Below, in pieces: positions 1 through 10,459 of a stretch of DNA of 64,000 nt; the stretch's first letter is position 1, and every line of letters starts with the position of its first letter. The stretch covers positions 124,001-188,000 of the forward strand of contig JAJNNY010000009.1 of the NCBI GenBank assembly GCA_022453515.1, written 5' to 3'. The translations under genes were made by a program, and so were the position numbers. The DNA comes from Astrocystis sublimbata. Its lineage: Eukaryota > Ascomycota > Sordariomycetes > Xylariales > Xylariaceae. The notes beneath the pieces are model-generated. The model searched no databases. It was not told the origin of the DNA and saw nothing but the letters and a program-made list of their open reading frames with translations.

Positions 1-18
1 ATCTTCCCATTTGGACTG

Positions 19-39
19 CAGCAGCAGCAGCAGCAGCAG
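19..39. repeat. (CAG)7 microsatellite
   Basis: Seven perfect CAG units at the left edge, followed by CAC. In one forward frame this would read as a short glutamine run flanked by open sequence, so it could belong to the edge of an exon lying mostly outside the window, but nothing else supports coding. Confidence 0.9.
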
Positions 40-1645
40 CACCGAGAGGCAGGTACACTGGGGAGGGAGGGAGTAAGCTACCCGTTGGCATGCATGGCAT
101 TGGGTCGTGAGTACCGTGGTACCCACTCCCGCAGAGAGGCCTGCGAGGTCACACGCCCCAGACAAGCAAGTGACAAGCAAGCCAGAGACGTAGAAAGGCA
201 GTGTGCCTGGTGCATGACATCGGTATTGGAGGCCGAAGCAGTGACTATAATGAGGGCAGGTGGTGTGCTATGGGATGGCTTGAGATATCTGATAAGGATG
301 GGCGGCGTATAGGTAAGGTATAGGACGGTAAGAGTGCCAAGGTCGCGAAACGGTAGGTCCAGGTACTGTGCACCCGTTGATGCAGGTGGGGGATGTACAA
401 CAAAAAACAAAATGTATATATCGCCGTTTGGCACACATGTAAAGTCGTGGCGCTAGTCCGTGTAGGGGCAGCAAGCTCGACATATAATGTCCGCGGTCTT
501 GTTGGTGGCACGGAGGGGAACGAATGGACGAATGAACGAATCAGCGAGTGAATGATTCACCGGGGCCGGGTTGGGAGGCGTTCCCATCTGGCATCGCGCA
601 TTGGTCCCCCAGTGGCCCTTGTCATCTGGTAGAACCTTCACTTGCTCTCCTGCCCTCTCTCTGGCTGCCGGCACCTCATCTCCCCGGTGCTCGTGGGCAG
701 TCGTCATGTGCGCTTTAGTTTGCATGCCGCCAAACAAAAAAAAAAAGAAATAGAGAGGGGGTAGCTATTCCACATCAGGTCACCGGGCTTTTCGGTGTGC
801 TTGGACATAAACGATAGAGAGAGAAAAGAAACTTTAAGTGACACTGTCAACATTGCCCATAGAAAGAAAAAGAGTATCGCGCTAGATGGCGAATGAGAGC
901 CGGCTCAGGCCCTTCAGCAACTGCGTACCTGACGCTGTAAATCCCCTGCAGCTCAGGGTTGTGCAAGATGTAAGTGTGTTCCATGGTTGGTACAGCACCC
1001 AGGACAGGCATATTCGACAGGGGGTTTTGGTGAATGAATCTCAATAGGAAAAGATATCGGAATCGCCTAGTCATACTGACCTTTGCTTATAACTCACAGA
1101 CTCAGATGCTTTCTTTTGGCGATTGTTGCATCCGCAGCCAACATCAACTCCCCTATGGATGAGGAAAACCTGAATTGCAGACGAGCTACTGGCGTCTTTC
1201 CGCTCTAGCTTTCATCGTTTTGTCGTCTTCGTTTTGCTGCTGTTCTTCCTTTTCAGCATCGCCGGCTGATGCGTGGTGTGAATTGAATCCAATTGGTTGA
1301 CAATTAATTAAATCCCTGCGTCCCTGCAGACCGGTTGGGAAGATTGCCACTCCACAGCTCTTGTCCAGACAAACCTACCTAGAGGTGGATGGAGAGCCGG
1401 TTGTGGCATTCGCCGTGTACAGATCCACGAAAGCCAGTGGATATGCCAAGACTATGGCTAGAAAGGCCATGCAGTGGGAGAGCGAAATGTAGACAAAGGG
1501 GACACGAAATAGATACAAGAATACTTGTATAGATATGCTGGAAAAGTACCATACCTTGTTGAGCGATTGTTGATTCATCCGATGAGCCTCTGGTCCAAGG
1601 GGCCAGAGGTGCAGATCACTGTTGGTCCGCCGTGGAGAAGATATC

Positions 1646-1684
1646 GTTGTTGTTGTTGTTGTTGTTGTTGCTGCTGCTGCTGCT
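1646..1684. repeat. Compound (GTT)8(GCT)5 microsatellite
   Basis: Eight GTT units run directly into five GCT units. On the reverse strand the tract would encode Ala/Thr or Gln runs depending on frame. The glutamine frame has a stop immediately upstream, so I treat it as a non-coding trinucleotide tract. Confidence 0.9.
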
Positions 1685-2174
1685 GAGATTAGAGAACTTA
1701 ACGGTTTTCCGGCCTTGGGTGAAGGTCGTCCGACGAACGGTGGATCAAGAGGTAACGGTTTCTGATACCGTATCTGAACGAACATTGATAAATCAGCCCC
1801 AGCTCCAATTTTCGCGTCTGTTCTCGTTCTTCGTTATTTCTCTCCATTCTCGTAAAGCAGGCATCTACCCAGGTTACTGACGGTCGCATGCCTACTGAGA
1901 CTGCCGCTCTCAGAATGATTTTGCCCTAAGCTACGTCAAGCATGAAAAGAGACGAATGCGCTGCATCCGTGGTTCTGAGGACATTGTTTGATCGTAGCTA
2001 GTAACTTAGCGACCAGCGACCAGCCCTATGAGGACCGACTGGGACTGGGGTGCGAATGGAGAGGTGTGAACAGGTGGGAGAATTAAAATCAGGCTAGGTA
2101 AGGATTTCAGATCGGATTTTGCAGATGCCGCGACCGGGTATGCAGCCAGGGTATAAGTCAAGGGAAGCAGACAT

Positions 2175-2200
2175 AACAGATCAGAGCCTTCTGATCTGTT
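2175..2200. repeat. Perfect 11-bp hairpin, 4-base loop
   Basis: AACAGATCAGA at 2175-2185 is the exact reverse complement of 2190-2200, separated by the four bases GCCT. It has no T-tract and no neighbouring gene to terminate, so its role is unknown. Confidence 0.9.
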
Positions 2201-2564
2201 TGAAATAGCGAAACAGTGGTTGGAAATGGAATGACAATGTAGCATGCAAACCACCATCAATGGCATGAAAAGACTGAAAGTATGGAGATCGCAATGTCCT
2301 CGAGCTTTAGGAAGTGGTTTCGAAGGGAATTGACAAAGATAGACTTGCAAAAAAGAATACACCGACCTGTGAAGATCCAGGACCCGCTGTCACCATTACA
2401 GAGTTGGTCTGCCAAGATGGTGATCTCCAATCGCACTGTCACGTAACGACCGGAAAACCCCTGGTAACTCTCTGGCCAATTTGAACCTCGCAGTTAGCTC
2501 GCATCCCAATCACTACATAAAAGAGCCCAAACCCCGTTGGCACATGTGGTACATGGAACAAGTG

Positions 2565-2584
2565 AACTCGGGAACTCGGGAACT
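2565..2584. repeat. Tandem repeat of AACTCGGG, 2.5 copies
   Basis: Two full copies of the 8-base unit and half a third, without mismatches. No gene is nearby. Confidence 0.85.
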
Positions 2585-5500
2585 TTTCGTGCAGGCAGAA
2601 CACCGATACAACAAGGAAAGCCAGCTGTAAATATCATCGTTCCCCTATGAGTGTAGAGGTGGTGGCAACGGCGACGAACTTTGCAGCAGAAGCTTCTTGT
2701 AGAGGGTGACATTCGGTGCTTACAACGCTCGAACGCAATCCTCGGCCGATCGAATGCCCAAGGATTCAAATTCGCATTCGAGGCGGAGTAAGGCAAGGTA
2801 AACGAGCCGGGTACCAGGATGACAAGGGAAACTCAGCGGCGCGCACAAGGGCAAGGCTCGCGCATGGGTGTAATTAGACTGTTCCGGTACCCGAGCTTTT
2901 ATTCTGTGGCCAAGTCTGCTAGATCGTAATAGTGGCGCCTGCACAACGTTCCCGAGTACTAACTACCCGATACGTTCCTCCCGCCCTCATCGGAAATGGG
3001 ACAACTTACAAGTATAACTGGCGCCGGGCAGTCTCTCAATCTAAAAGACAGGTCAGCATCGCGTACTGAATACGGCTCGAGCTTTGGCCGCCACTGCGCA
3101 GCTCTCATCAAGCAAAGAACAACCCGGGCTGTCGAGAAAGACCCAAGCATTTGCCAGGTCTAATATTCCCCGGTCTCCCTCAGCAATAGTTATAACTCTA
3201 GGTTATGTAGGCTTGGGCGGCTCAGAGCGGCGCAACCCAACACCGACATGACCGTGGCCGCATCTCATAGGGCCATCTAAGTTGCAGTGTTTCAAATGCG
3301 AGCGAGGTGGCCGGTTCCTTGCAAAGTTTGTTGGGAGGGAACATACTGCTACCTTGCTTATCTACTTTGAGAGCTGGAAGCCCAATAGTCGTTAGAATTG
3401 GCTTTTTGCTGTCTTGCTGGAACGGCTACAAGATCGCAGGAGGACAGGGTCGGGCAACTATCTCGGAGACGGTAGCATCGGGGTGGAAGGACGCGCTTCT
3501 TAGTATTTGGAGCCGCTGCGGATTGGTCAAGCATAGATCTTTGGCAATGCTGGGCGATGGGGATGCAATAGGATGAGTTGGGAGCTGAGTCTATATATCT
3601 CGGAAGCAGTGGTACAAGTGACAGCCTTTCCTGTGCGTATGGCAGTAGTAGTATGAGGAAAGAGGAGGAGAAGCGGATGGGGGTAGATTGTTTATCAAAG
3701 GCTCAAGACACTCAAGAATATAAAGGCGACAAGTCGCACAGACGAACGCGGGCGGCAGTGACGTTCAAACCAACTCCAAGCAGGGGCAAGTAGATCAGGC
3801 GTCGGCCAGACTCCGGGGCTTGATGCTTCGAGGATAAGATGACGAAGCCTTTACAAGTATGGAGGGAAAACATGCGAGAAAGCCCTATACCGTCTTGGGC
3901 ATCAGCACCCCAGTAATGATTCGATGTAGTTGTGCAATCTGGGAGTTTGAGACACAGCTATTGGCAGTTTCTGTCCGCAGAGTACTAGACACCTCGGAAG
4001 CACACACGGCCCTTTCTTAGCATCTGGAGTCGTTTCCCACTCATGTGAATGAGGTGAGTCTTGTTCTCCAATCGCTGATCGAGAGTGGGACGCAAAGAAC
4101 TTACAAAACGATGGGTGTAGCTTTAGACAGCAGCGGAGCGTCGGATTTTTCGAGTGGTGAATCAGGTCGGCCAATGTCAGGGAAGAGAAATAAAGAAGCT
4201 GACTGGTAGGGCGTCTTTAAAGGAGGAAGGAGTGAGTCCAATGACAAAGTGCACCGGCTGTTTACATGTGTTGGCTGCCTTTACTTTCTGCCTTGAATAG
4301 TTGATGTACCAAGCAGTGAACTTCAAAAGGACTTGAACTCCCAAGATCGGCATCAAACAATTCAGTGGCTGTCCCGCAATACTCAGCTCCTTCGTCGAGT
4401 AGCGCTATTCTTCTGGCCCGGTGCTATCTTGCCTTGCGAATCTAGCGTCGTACAAGATCCATGTATGTCAAAAGGTTGGTTTTCCATTGGAGCCATGGTA
4501 AGATGATTCCCGCATTTTTCTTGCCGGTATCTCGCTGGGTATCATGATCCAATAAGAACATAATGGCTACAATTTTAGCACGTAGGATTGAACAGTCATT
4601 TGGGTTTCGTACAAGAACAAGCCGGACAAGCAAAGAACTCCGTGTCCAGCTCCAGCATGGATCGACTATGCAGCTACCCTCTCCCAGTACATCTACGAGA
4701 CGCCACATACATCCACTGGTAATTAGCAAGAAATTTGGTTGGCCCATTGCACTTGATTTCGGGTGCTTGCATAGCGTGCTTACAGGTGGCCGGTCGATTT
4801 GCCTGTTCCTGCCCGTCATTCGATTATAAGTGCCCAGTCATCGTGTGTCGCTTCCAAACATATCTTAGTGCTGAATAGGTGTTCTTTCGACTTCTATTCT
4901 TGAACACCGGCAGTCTGTCTCCATGAGAAGTATCGGGTAGAAAGGGCGAGGAGAGGACCGGGACAACTGAGAACTGGAGAGAGTAAGCACCTAGCCTTCA
5001 GTTAACAATGCAGTGGGCTGTACCTGTACCATATGGGTGCATCGCATTTGACAATGGGTCTAAGTACTCCATGTCTGTACTTTACGAGGTTGGTACTATG
5101 AAATCCGGCATCAATCCACCCAGCCGTGCATAATTGCCAATGATCCGATCCTCGTGGATGAAGTAGCCTGGCCGACCTGAAAAGTGAGTAGACTAATTAA
5201 ACCTCGCGAACAGTTCTCGAAAGTGGGCCTGCACCACTGAACGAATAAGAATCAATCTGCTCTCTGGCTTTTCTTTCGGTAAAGGCCAGCCGAGAACAGG
5301 CTTCCTGCCTTTAGTAGGCCAGGTTGAAACTAGTTGCCGGCTAGGTTCCGCAATTTACGCACGTAATAGAGGACCACCCAAAGTCCAAAGCCACATGCTC
5401 AAGTGTCTCGGGGCCAAATGCTCCTTAGATACCGAGAAATATCTTTCCGTTCTGATTATGTGAAGTGATGTACGAAGTCCTCAACTTGTGCAAAAGACCC

Positions 5501-5961
5501 TACGCCAATTAATTCGTTGAATGCACCGGACTTACCAGCGCCCTACCTGCTTGATGCGAGTAGAGTCGCCAACCATATGTAATGAATGAGAAGTTGGGTC
5601 CATGGTTAGAACGTATCATAGACGGTTCATAGGACAAGGCAGAATGCAGCCCTATCTTTGGGCGAGTTCAAATGTAGATGTGTAGGTTCTGCTCGCTCCA
5701 TTTGTACATATGAAGCGCATCATCGAGGCCTGTATTTAATGGCAAAGAGAGATAGGCGCGTGTCGGGGTTGATTTAGTTTGGACGATCATAGGGGGCTAC
5801 GGCGTTAATGAGCCCTGACAACCAAGTATGTTCGCCATATCTGAGCCCATCGAGAATAGGATCAAGTTGTGAGAAGGCGAAAGGTATTGATGACTAATAA
5901 TGCATACCGACGCTGGGGTTCAAAGAGAACGGGCAATTTCTTGAAAAAATAAGACGCAATG

Positions 5962-5987
5962 TCTCTCTCTCTCTCTCTTTCTCTCTT
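5962..5987. repeat. TC/CT dinucleotide tract
   Basis: A pyrimidine microsatellite interrupted once by TTT. Such tracts often sit near fungal transcription starts, but no gene follows it here. Confidence 0.9.
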
Positions 5988-6149
5988 GTGGACGCGATCA
6001 AGTTCGCATAAGCAGGACACTGTATGAAGTATCCAGGCCACCTGCTAGTTTGTCTCGGTCAAACATAGGTTCGTGCAGCCGTCCTCATCGTTATTATTTC
6101 TGGTGTTTCAGACCACATTTATCGAGTCGCAGGCCGGCCCACTCTGATA

Positions 6150-6230
6150 TGATAATGATTATCACAATCGAATAGCTACTGCCCTCGATTGATGCATACT
6201 TTGAAGAGCAGTGACAGTGGTTGTCACTGC
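6150..6230. repeat. Three consecutive inverted repeats
   Basis: Three dyads lie nearly end to end. TGATAAT and ATTATCA flank one base (6150-6164). CAATCGA at 6165-6171 pairs with TCGATTG at 6185-6191. GCAGTGACA at 6208-6216 pairs with 6222-6230 across a 5-base loop, giving a perfect 9-bp stem. The sequence shows the symmetry; function is unknown. Confidence 0.85.
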
Positions 6231-7850
6231 ATATTGTTGATTGGAATGTGCGTAAACAGGGCTGTCTTATGATTATCCAGCGCTGCTGTCGTGGCATATC
6301 CTCAGCTCGGTCAAGTGTGGGAGGCTGTAAGTCTATGAAAACACTGCACAGTGCACTCTTCTACAGTATTGTAATAATGTCGCCTAAATTGAACCGGTCG
6401 TCGATCGTTAGTCACCGTGCAGCTCCGTTGAAAGAGTCTGACGTCGGGTCGGGCCGAGAGTTTCATACAGTTACCAGTAGAGCCAACCTTTGGTCTAGCT
6501 GGCCGACGGCCTATTGCTGTCCACCATCGATCTGTGTCACGAACATTTGGCACGCGGACCCTAGTCGAAGCGTTAGCAGCTACGTCGTAGCAAACCCCAC
6601 GTCAAGTGAACCACGCGCAGAAGGGGTTCCCGCCACATCTGTTCGATGAATGTCGCGCAAACCGTGACTCCCAGTGGGATGAGCATAAGATCTGTGTAGG
6701 GTGAGATATCACTAGCTACGGATCAATTGCTACGTGTTTCTACGGAGGCCTATATCACAGGCTTTACAGATAGTTGGCAAGGGAATTTGGATCCAGGGCT
6801 GCGATCACTATCTGCTAGAATAAAGAGATGTTAGACATGAAAACAAAACGCATACAGCCCACTGCACACAGGGGGTGGCACATGGTAGCAGAAAGCCCAA
6901 GCAGAGCCAGGAAGGCAGGTGCCTGGGGCAAGCAGATCTCAAGGTGATCGGTGTCAAAACAATTAATTACATTATTCTTTATAGTGAGCCAGGCACTTAA
7001 GGTGAATTAATATTGAGCTTGCTACATAGGTAGCTTCTCTCACCGGCCTTCTGTCACCAAAGCGCTGTACCTAATTGAATGTTAATGGACTTATTCGCGA
7101 TGTCTGGTAGCTATCATCAATATCGAGCGAAATACTGTGATCTAGAACGTCCCAGAATATACAGATTTCGTTGCAAGTAGTGTAGCGCAGTCTATACTTG
7201 CTGGACCGGTGAGTCTGCATGTCCTGTCCACTCCGCCTTCAGAGTTCATATCGATGGGTGGGGAAGAGAATAACTGGCCATACAAACAAACCTACCCTAC
7301 CACCCAAGAGATTTCGGCCAAAGTCGGGAGCATGGACTTAGACAAGGCGGAGCAGAGGCTTTGGGAGCAGAGACACTAACAATAGATACAAATGGGAATT
7401 TGCTCAATGCAGCTGTCAGGTTATTGAATTTGATCTAACAATACGAGTAACTAGGATTCAAGCGAATCTTCAATCCAGACGAGACTTTCTGTATGCAAAT
7501 GACCCGTTAGCTAAATGGCCTGAATTTTGGGGGGTATTTCTACTCAGACATCATCTCAGCTACGTCCATGTTGCATCATCCAGGAATAGACATGTATCAA
7601 CGGAGTGGGTTGTTACTGGTTCATCGTTCTGCTCCGCGAATACACCACTATAATACAAGTTCCTTATTAATAGATAGCGATCTTTTCCACAAATCAACCA
7701 CCGTTAGCAGTTTTCTCCTCCAACTTTTCAATACAGGGTTCAATTCTGAAGGACAATTACTCTAAGGAGAGAATGTATCAGGTTTAGGCGTCCTTACTGG
7801 GCATGAGTGGGATCTCGCTGACTCTTGCCTTGGTTTGTTATTGCCTACGC

Positions 7851-7908
7851 ACGCACCTGGGGGTTGCTTCCGCTCCCGGTGCGTCCTACCATGAGTCATG
7901 GTGCACCA
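7851..7908. repeat. Cluster of hairpin and palindromes
   Basis: ACGCACC (7851-7857) pairs with GGTGCGT (7878-7884), and GGG (7859-7861) with CCC (7875-7877) just inside, leaving one bulged T. This is followed directly by a 15-base palindrome around one central base (7888-7902) and an overlapping perfect 10-base palindrome TGGTGCACCA (7899-7908). Confidence 0.8.
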
Positions 7909-8104
7909 GGAGAGATAGGTACATGGCCCAGGGTATGTATCCGAAAATTCGACACATCATATCGTGGCACACGGCGTAAGTTTAGCATTGGCGCAAAATG
8001 GGGCTATTCAGTCTTTCAAACGAACACGAAGGTCCTGGCCACTGGATAGTGGCGGAGTTCTATGGGGTTTGATCAGATGAAGGTCATTTCTGCTTCTCAG
8101 ATTG

Positions 8105-8121
8105 CAATGGAAACTCCATTG
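8105..8121. repeat. Perfect 7-bp hairpin, 3-base loop
   Basis: CAATGGA and TCCATTG are exact reverse complements separated by AAC. A short dyad of this size is individually unremarkable; it is listed because it belongs to a local run of dyads. Confidence 0.8.
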
Positions 8122-8384
8122 GCTGCAGCCTATACGGATGTCCTTGACGTAGGTGGCAGGTTGGCAGGCAATGAACCGGTCAGACTTAATACAGGATACT
8201 AATTAGCCCATTATGGAGTCACAATGTCGGCTGGAATTGCACCGAAGTTGGGAAGTTTCGATTGGCTGACGCTCAACATTGATACCTGCACCGAATTGGT
8301 CTGAAACCATGCTGGACTACCATAATAAGTAACTTGTATCTACTCGAGTTGCTTACTGACCTAGCCCTACAGAACCTCAATGTC

Positions 8385-8400
8385 CCAGTATGCATACTGG
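8385..8400. repeat. Perfect 16-base palindrome
   Basis: CCAGTATGCATACTGG reads identically on both strands. It could be a dimeric protein-binding site or a chance event; no gene is next to it. Confidence 0.85.
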
Positions 8401-8946
8401 CATGCTAAAAGAAACCCGGTCACTCGCCACCTTGGGGTGCACGGGGTTTGAGGATAGTATGAAAAACTCACCGACGACTCGAGAATTGCCAGCTGCAGCA
8501 AGATATTAGTAAATCAGGTGGCAAGTCTACGCCAGGGACAGCATGTCAAAACATATGGGCCGCCTGTACCTGGGTTTCAGAAATCCTACCTCTCTCACAG
8601 TAATTACACGCTACAATGCAAGGGAATACAGTTACCTGATTCACAGTGTAATCTACAAAGCGATGGGCCAGATTCTACTTGTGGCCAGACTGACAGTATG
8701 TTGCGATTTCTTTGTAACGATTGTTCAGGCAAGTAATCTTCATTAGCTGGGTCCCATGTGGCGATTGTTCCTACAGGCTCATAATTGCCTAACATCGATT
8801 ATAGACGACTCTGTGTGTTTTTCCTTCCCAGCACGGGGTAATAATGAGAGAAGGCGAATGACCCAAGCGTGCAGTGGAATAAATGATAACTAACCATTTT
8901 TAGATTCGAGCAAGTGTTGGACCGTCCAATGGATGTATTGAGTTTG

Positions 8947-8970
8947 TAGGTACGGTATACCAAGTACCTA
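8947..8970. repeat. Nested palindrome
   Basis: TAGGTAC (8947-8953) pairs with GTACCTA (8964-8970), and the 8-base palindrome GGTATACC (8954-8961) sits inside. The outer arms resemble the TAGGTA-type motif that recurs in intergenic DNA elsewhere in this window. Confidence 0.8.
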
Positions 8971-9134
8971 ACCTGCGAACCATAATATGTCGTCAAGCTC
9001 GAAGATTCTAACCTAAGGCTACGTCAACTTGCTGCTGGGAGGGATGACTACACGTTCAAGCTATTGCGTAGAGGGGCGATTCATGCTCTCTTCTCGGCCG
9101 TTAGAACATGTGGAGATACGCAGTATGACCTGAT

Positions 9135-9152
9135 TTCGGCCACTGGGCCGAA
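9135..9152. repeat. Perfect 7-bp GC-rich hairpin
   Basis: TTCGGCC and GGCCGAA pair across the 4-base loop ACTG, with a possible T-G wobble extending the stem. It lies 33 bases upstream of the three-way junction at 9186-9272 and may be part of the same structure. Confidence 0.8.
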
Positions 9153-9185
9153 GGAATGGCGTGGTCGATGTCGTCGCACAGGGAG

Positions 9186-9272
9186 GGCCCTACCCGAAGA
9201 GGTCTTCTTGACCTCTTCATATCTCCAGTGAAATCCAGACACGCTGGATTTTCATCCGGGTCTGGTAGGGCT
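9186..9272. other. Possible structured element: three-way junction
   Basis: Three stems nest into a three-way junction. The closing stem pairs 9186-9194 with 9264-9272 (eight Watson-Crick pairs and one G-T). Inside it, 9196-9204 pairs perfectly with 9210-9218 (GAAGAGGTC arm, loop TTCTT), and 9231-9238 pairs perfectly with 9244-9251 (AAATCCAG arm, loop ACACG). Joining segments are 1, 12 and 12 bases. I found no hammerhead core, tRNA boxes or other known RNA signature. Strand of any transcript is unknown. It could be a structured non-coding RNA, a DNA cruciform site or chance. Confidence 0.4.
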
Positions 9273-10407
9273 AGGGGCACTCTGGGCCTTTTGCTGGCCG
9301 CGGAATCATGCTACAGCGGCATGAGCGGCTTGAGTGAATCTCAGAAACAATAGGTACCGCTTCATTTGCCCTTCATTTCTTAGCGGCGAAGAAGGTACCC
9401 CCGGATATACTTAAGCGGCAAAGACTGTATTACATCAAGATCAAACCACTAGGCTTTCCATGCAGTGATGTTCAGTGCCCTCAAAAGCATACCTTATTTT
9501 GCTAGGTGGGCTCCTTTCTACGACAAGCAAACCACCCCACTCTGACTCGCCTGCATTTGTGTCGCAGAAAGATGAAGCGCTGCCTTGACCCAGGTTCTCG
9601 GGTCCGAATCTATGGGTATGTGAAATTAGCCATAAGAATGGCCTCAGTCTCTATATTCGGCCTCTACCATACGCCAGCTCCATATTAATGTCGGCGCTTT
9701 TGCATGTTGATGAGCCCCTATTCGCGGCCCGGATTGCGGTATTTCTTAAAATGAGACCAGCTTCGATTATATTCCTTCGCTTGTCTTTTCCACATCTGGG
9801 CCGAGTCGGTGTATCTGTCATTTCATCTCGCTCTTGCCACCGAGCCCTCTATTGCGGGAAAGGAGCTATTCTCGAAATCACTTTCAGTCGTTGATGTGGA
9901 CTGATTATAGTCTGGTACAAAGAGTGACAGGCACAGTCACTGAGCTGCCGAAACCTGCCCAGTCCCATGCTTCTGGGCGCCGTTAGCCTCTAAAGCTTAC
10001 ACGGCTTATACGCAACACTTGGAAGCTATTAGGGGAGAACACACGTTGAGTGCATGCAGCGCTGTATAGCTAGCTGTTTGAGGTGTCCCACGGTTGTCTG
10101 GCTCGTCTGCAATAAGCTTTTCAAATGCCGAAGCCCCTCTGACCATCAGGTACCCTGCTTGTTGTAACGTCGTACCGCAAGTCTGCAAGTTCTGTCGCCA
10201 CTAATGAGTCGGTCTTTTTAGGGTGTCTGCCATTTCATAAAAGCATGACTGCTGCGCTGGCGTGGGACGGTACCGATCGTGAAGGACGAGAATCTGTTCA
10301 GCAAGCCATAATCTGACTAGCCAAATGTTGCTACCAATTATAACTCGTCTAGTTCCGTTCGAAGCAGGACGAACTATGGGGGCCAATGCCTGTCGAGCGT
10401 ACCAGTC

Positions 10408-10459
10408 TTTACGGTCTTGACTTCTCTAGTCAGAAAGTTGGTAACAACTAGACCGTAAA
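10408..10459. other. Possible structured element: compact three-way junction
   Basis: Twenty perfect base pairs fit in 52 bases. TTTACGGTCT (10408-10417) pairs with 10450-10459. Directly stacked on it, TGACT (10418-10422) pairs with AGTCA (10428-10432) across loop TCTCT. AGTTG (10436-10440) pairs with CAACT (10445-10449) across the tetraloop GTAA, which fits the GNRA rule on the + strand. Only GAA (10433-10435) is unpaired in the junction. The GAA(A) resembles part of a hammerhead core, but the CTGANGA segment is missing, so I do not call a ribozyme. Confidence 0.4.

Noticed and set aside
1375..1785. Reverse-strand frame with Ala and Thr runs
   Set aside because: The runs come from the GTT/GCT microsatellite; the rest looks random and the glutamine frame is closed by a stop.
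6221..6649. 142-codon open frame in the left gene-free region
   Set aside because: No domain, no conserved motif, no splice neighbours; length is compatible with chance in 14 kb.
10408..10459. Hammerhead ribozyme
   Set aside because: The three-way shape and a GAAA-like junction are suggestive, but the required CTGANGA segment between two stems is absent on both strands.
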